DNA of 64,000 nucleotides, from positions 11,499,307 to 11,563,306 of the forward strand of contig JARCOQ010000016.1 in the NCBI GenBank assembly GCA_029207755.1, read 5' to 3'. This document shows, piece after piece, positions 60,517-64,000 of the stretch (positions are counted from its first letter, which is position 1; the number at the start of each line of letters is the position of its first letter). Origin of the DNA: Chamaea fasciata. Taxonomy: Eukaryota; Chordata; Aves; Passeriformes; Sylviidae. The position numbers and the translations under genes were made by a program. The notes under the pieces were generated by a model. That model had not been told where the DNA came from. It was given only the letters and a program-made list of their open reading frames with translations, and did no database searches.

Positions 60517-63500
60517 ATAGGTAGAACATTTTTTATCAAATAGTCTTGCAGATTATTTGGGGTATTTCCAGATCTACTTTTACCATACACATTAAATTGG
60601 GTAATTTATTTCCCGGACAAATTAAAGAACTAATGAAGTTTTCAGGAGGTCTATTTTAGTTGCAATCTTACTCCTAACTTCCATTAATAATACAGTGCAT
60701 GAAAAGTCTTCAGTTCATCTTTATGCTGATTATGGCATTTTGTATTCAATGGGTACCTCTTGGTCAGCAATAATGAAGACATAACAATAGAAGTGAAATA
60801 AAATTCAGTGAGTATTTTCAGGTATGCATTCTTCACTTGTAATTAAAGCTCCACTAATCTCTTTTAGAAGGAGTATTACCTGCAATATTGCTGGTACCTC
60901 ACCTAAGTAGAAGAGCTGTAAATCAGATAGTGGAGCAAATCTCATTTAAAAACTACTTGATTCTATGTAAAGCTATTCACAAAAATTTAACACTTACATT
61001 GATTCTTCAGAGCAAGAAGGAAAATAATCAAATCTGAACTGCAGTTTAACAGTAAGTCCCACTGGACACAGCTGAAGCAAAGTCTTGCTTGTGAAAATTG
61101 CCAAGCCAATGCACAACATTTTTTATTGCCAAAATCTGGGGTTCTGCTCCACTATGTTGCCTCACTGAAAGCTCTCCCAAAACTATCCTTATGATTAGGA
61201 AACCTCTGTTAATCTCCAATCTGAAATTACTGATAGCCGGTTCAGACTTACTGATTTTTGTTATCATCATTATTTGGTGCAAATCCTTCTTTCCTGGAAT
61301 AGACCCTGAACAGTTCTGCAGGGTTATTTCCCTCAATGCCTTAATTTCTTCACTCTGCGCCACAACAGATTTTCTAGTTGTCAGAAAGTGAGGCCATTCA
61401 TCCCTTCTTTCTTGTATCAGCACCTTGGGCACCTCGCAGTTTCTTTTACTTGAGGGCACAGCTGCTGAGTGACAGGGAGAGTCCTTGCTAGATTCTTCTC
61501 CTTGACATCAGTTTTTATCACCAGGCTCTCAAAAGTGAGGGTTAATTCCTGTCCCTGTGCCATAGACACAGCAGCATCTGAACATGAACTTTCCATCCAT
61601 CTTTTCCCCTCCTCTCAAAGCACACCCTGGAATTATCTGCATATGTTCACAATCCAGTGTTTCTAAAGGTGCTGCCACTTTTCAGTTGAAAACCAGGAGT
61701 GTTTTATGCTGTTTCAATGGTTTGCCATTGGGCTGGGCTTCTTACACGAACAAAATTTCAGAGATTAATGAATCTCCTCCTAAATTTAACAATAACTGCC
61801 TGTGCTTTTCCCGGAAAAATCAACATGTTTGCCTCAAATACAGATTTTGATTTTGTGCTGCTTTGGAAATCACCAGGTTGTACCATAAAAAAACCTAAGA
61901 ATTTTCTGTGAAGTTAGGCTTGTCTCTTAAATACCCAGTACCCTCCAGAAGAGGTGATATCTGGGGATTTGGCTCCTTTTTGATACACAGAAAACTGAGG
62001 TTCAAGGGTTTACACTAAAACAGTGAGAACAATCATAAAGTACATTTTTCATGGGATAAGATGTCGTCATTTCCTGCCCAGATCCACTTCCATATTCTGT
62101 TTTTGGCACAAGAATACAGGAGTCTGAAGAAACACTTGTAGTTCTTTTTTGTGATGTGTATTTCTGAACACAAGCTGTGACATTAATCTAATGTATGTCT
62201 CTCTGCATTAACCAATCAACAAATTCTTGAAATATTGCGTTCCCAAAACTGAGTGCTGGAGGTTAGAACATACCTAAAATTTCCACTGATAATTTGCTTC
62301 TGCTCTTTTGCTTGAGTGGGTAAAGTCTAAATATTTACACTGTTTGCTACATAAATTGTATTGCACTCGGAGTCATTCTCAAGTTCTGCAGACCGGATTT
62401 GTTCTAAAAAGCCATGATATTCAAAAAAGTTTACAGTCAGACATTAAAACAAACAAACAAACCCCAGTATATATGGATACAGTGTAGATCTTGCTTGTTG
62501 AATGCTGGCCAAAATGTAGGAAAAAGCATAAATAGAGATTTTTTTTTTCCCCAGATCACTTTAACAAAGAGGCTGGAGGAGTTTAGAAACCCAGTAGTCT
62601 GGAAATCTGCTGCCTGTAACTGGTTCCCCTACAGATCTGCTGCAGTCTGCTTGTTCTCTCAGAGCAATTCTTAGGGATCCAGTAAATCCAAACACCACTG
62701 AGAGCAGCCTCTAACCTCATATTGAAGTCAGAGCTGTTTCAAGGAGAAGCAGGTTAACAGGAAACAAAGGCTGCACAAAACCTTTGCATTCCCGTGCAGC
62801 ATCTCTGTCAGAACGTAAAAAATCAGGAAATGGGACCAAAACCCTGTAGCAAAATGAAGCAGACGTAAATAAATGACACAGGTGTCATTTACACTAGATA
62901 ATTAACAAGATAAATATTAATCCAGAGCTTTTGGAGAATTCACATGTGGCTTTCCATGGTGTCTCCTTGGACAGAAAGATTTTCAATGCTTTCCCTCACA
63001 GTTGCTCAGTGTCCAGGGCTTTAGAGCTCAGGCACTACAGAAGTACAGGATTCCAGTTTCCCATCACACTGGTGTGCAGAGAGGCTCTTCCAGGAGCTAA
63101 AATGCCCTGGAGGGGTGAAGATGGCAGTAATTAACTTCTCATCCAAACTTCCAGACTTTGTGCAGTCCCTTCGTGGCTAAAGACTCCCAGCAGGTTTTGG
63201 AGAGTGCACTCCTCCTCAGGAGAGATTTGGGGGAGTCCTTTCTACAGCAAATCCCCAACCCCAATAATTCAGGGAAGGAAATGCAGCAGTCTGTAGGGCA
63301 CAGTGCTGTGGGAAGCTCTGCCTGCAACACAACCCACAAAAAGGCCAAAAACTGGATTTTTTTTTAAGGAAACAGCCAGAAATCTGCATTTATACCATGG
63401 ACCCAAATCTTTGATACCAAAAGGCAAAAAAGTGGCTATGAGACACTAACCATTTTTGATTTGTCTCCTGGAGGTGTGATACAGACCAGATTAAAATGCC

Positions 63501-63560
63501 TACGATTTTCTTTAGAGGACTCTCTAAGATACCAAACAACAAAGCAAAGTTGCCAACATT

Positions 63561-63638
63561 AAAAAAACAAACAAACAACAACAACAACAAAAAATCCAAA
63601 CCCAAAACCCCCCCCAAAAAACCCCAAAAACCCAACCC
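63561..63638 (-). repeat. A/C-rich tract with a minus-strand G-quadruplex motif
   Basis: AAAC and CAA units at 63561-63590 pass into C runs: 63601-63603, 63608-63615, 63622-63625, 63631-63633 and 63636-63638, with spacers of 4, 6, 5 and 2 A. On the minus strand these give five G runs that satisfy the G3+N1-7 rule. Confidence 0.75.
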
Positions 63639-64000
63639 ACGACAAGCAAAGAGAAAAGGTCCCAAACATCTCTGGGAACAAACCTAGAAGAAAAATAGAA
63701 TCCTACCCAGTAGAGCAGGCTGAGTTCATTCTGGCACCATCTCTGCTGCTGAATTATAAACCTCTCAGAAACCAAGGCTATAATTACAGCTGGGTGACAC
63801 TTGAACTTTCCATGGCCAAACATTTCACAGGACATAATTTCTGCATGAGATTTCACGGCACATTTTAAAGCCTTGAACTTCCTCCATCGTAGCGGAATTT
63901 TGTGAACCCCTTTTCCCAAGACATAAATGAATAATTATTGGCAAGTTATGATAAAAATTAATTACTTTCCTTTTTGGGAGTGGGATCGGTTAGAAAGCTC

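Larger units (their letters stand above)
58371..64000. other. AT-rich single-copy sequence without a gene
   Basis: No exon or transposon recognised. Contains a perfect hairpin (60206-60229), a three-unit tandem repeat (60475-60516), an (AAAC)n piece at about 62448-62461, a splice-acceptor-like tract ending in AG at 62554 and an A/C-rich tract with a minus-strand quadruplex motif (63561-63638). The 137-codon minus-strand frame at 61046-61459 shows no domain. The window ends in unremarkable sequence. Confidence 0.5.

Noticed and set aside
61046..61459. 137-codon minus-strand open frame
   Set aside because: No domain; opposite-strand frame of similar length overlaps it.
63390..63919. Leucine/phenylalanine-rich frames that look like membrane segments
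   Set aside because: They are translations of the A/C-rich low-complexity tract read on the minus strand.
1..64000. CRISPR arrays, bacterial operons, prophage, tRNA or rRNA genes
   Set aside because: No regularly spaced repeats, no ribosome-binding-site gene chains, and no cloverleaf or rRNA sequence was recognised on either strand; CR1 and LTR content indicates a vertebrate nuclear genome.

Overview
This window reads as nuclear DNA from a bird, most likely a songbird. It is AT-rich, has no operon-like gene packing, and carries degenerate 3' ends of CR1 LINEs, the dominant retrotransposon of bird genomes. It also carries one well-preserved solo LTR that resembles the ERVL-type LTRs I associate with passerine genomes. 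I find no protein-coding exon, no RNA gene, no CRISPR array and no bacterial or viral gene. The longest open frames (about 130-151 codons) overlap each other on both strands, lack recognisable domains and are what 64 kb of non-coding sequence gives by chance. The simplest reading is a gene desert or a very large intron.

Layout. 1-8 kb: AT-rich single-copy sequence with a hairpin next to a T25 tract (5049-5105) and a moderately GC-rich block (about 5520-7450). 8-13 kb: two TAAT-rich stretches that look like candidate conserved non-coding elements (7990-8670 and 12480-13070), separated by an (AAAC)n/(AC)n microsatellite. 16.2-17.6 kb: an A/T-run hairpin, an old CR1 remnant, then a CpG-enriched patch with two CACGTG E-boxes. 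18-22.4 kb: further enhancer-like stretches. 26.8-27.5 kb: two CR1 3' ends in tail-to-tail orientation. 30,412-31,148: the solo LTR, with matching inverted termini, near-matching 5-bp flanks, GC boxes, a CCAAT box, a TATA-like box, a poly(A) signal and a G21 run. 33.2-33.9 kb: an unassigned GC-richer block. 35.9-38.6 kb: three enhancer-like stretches, the last (37,990-38,640) the most TAAT-dense in the window. 40-64 kb: mostly featureless single-copy sequence with small tandem duplications, a T35/A15 junction, an AT-only tract, perfect hairpins and G-quadruplex motifs.

If the window has a job it is probably cis-regulatory: several long, repeat-free, homeodomain-motif-rich stretches are the pattern seen in deserts flanking developmental regulators. 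That is inference, because conservation cannot be measured from one sequence. I do not see evidence for a new biological system here.
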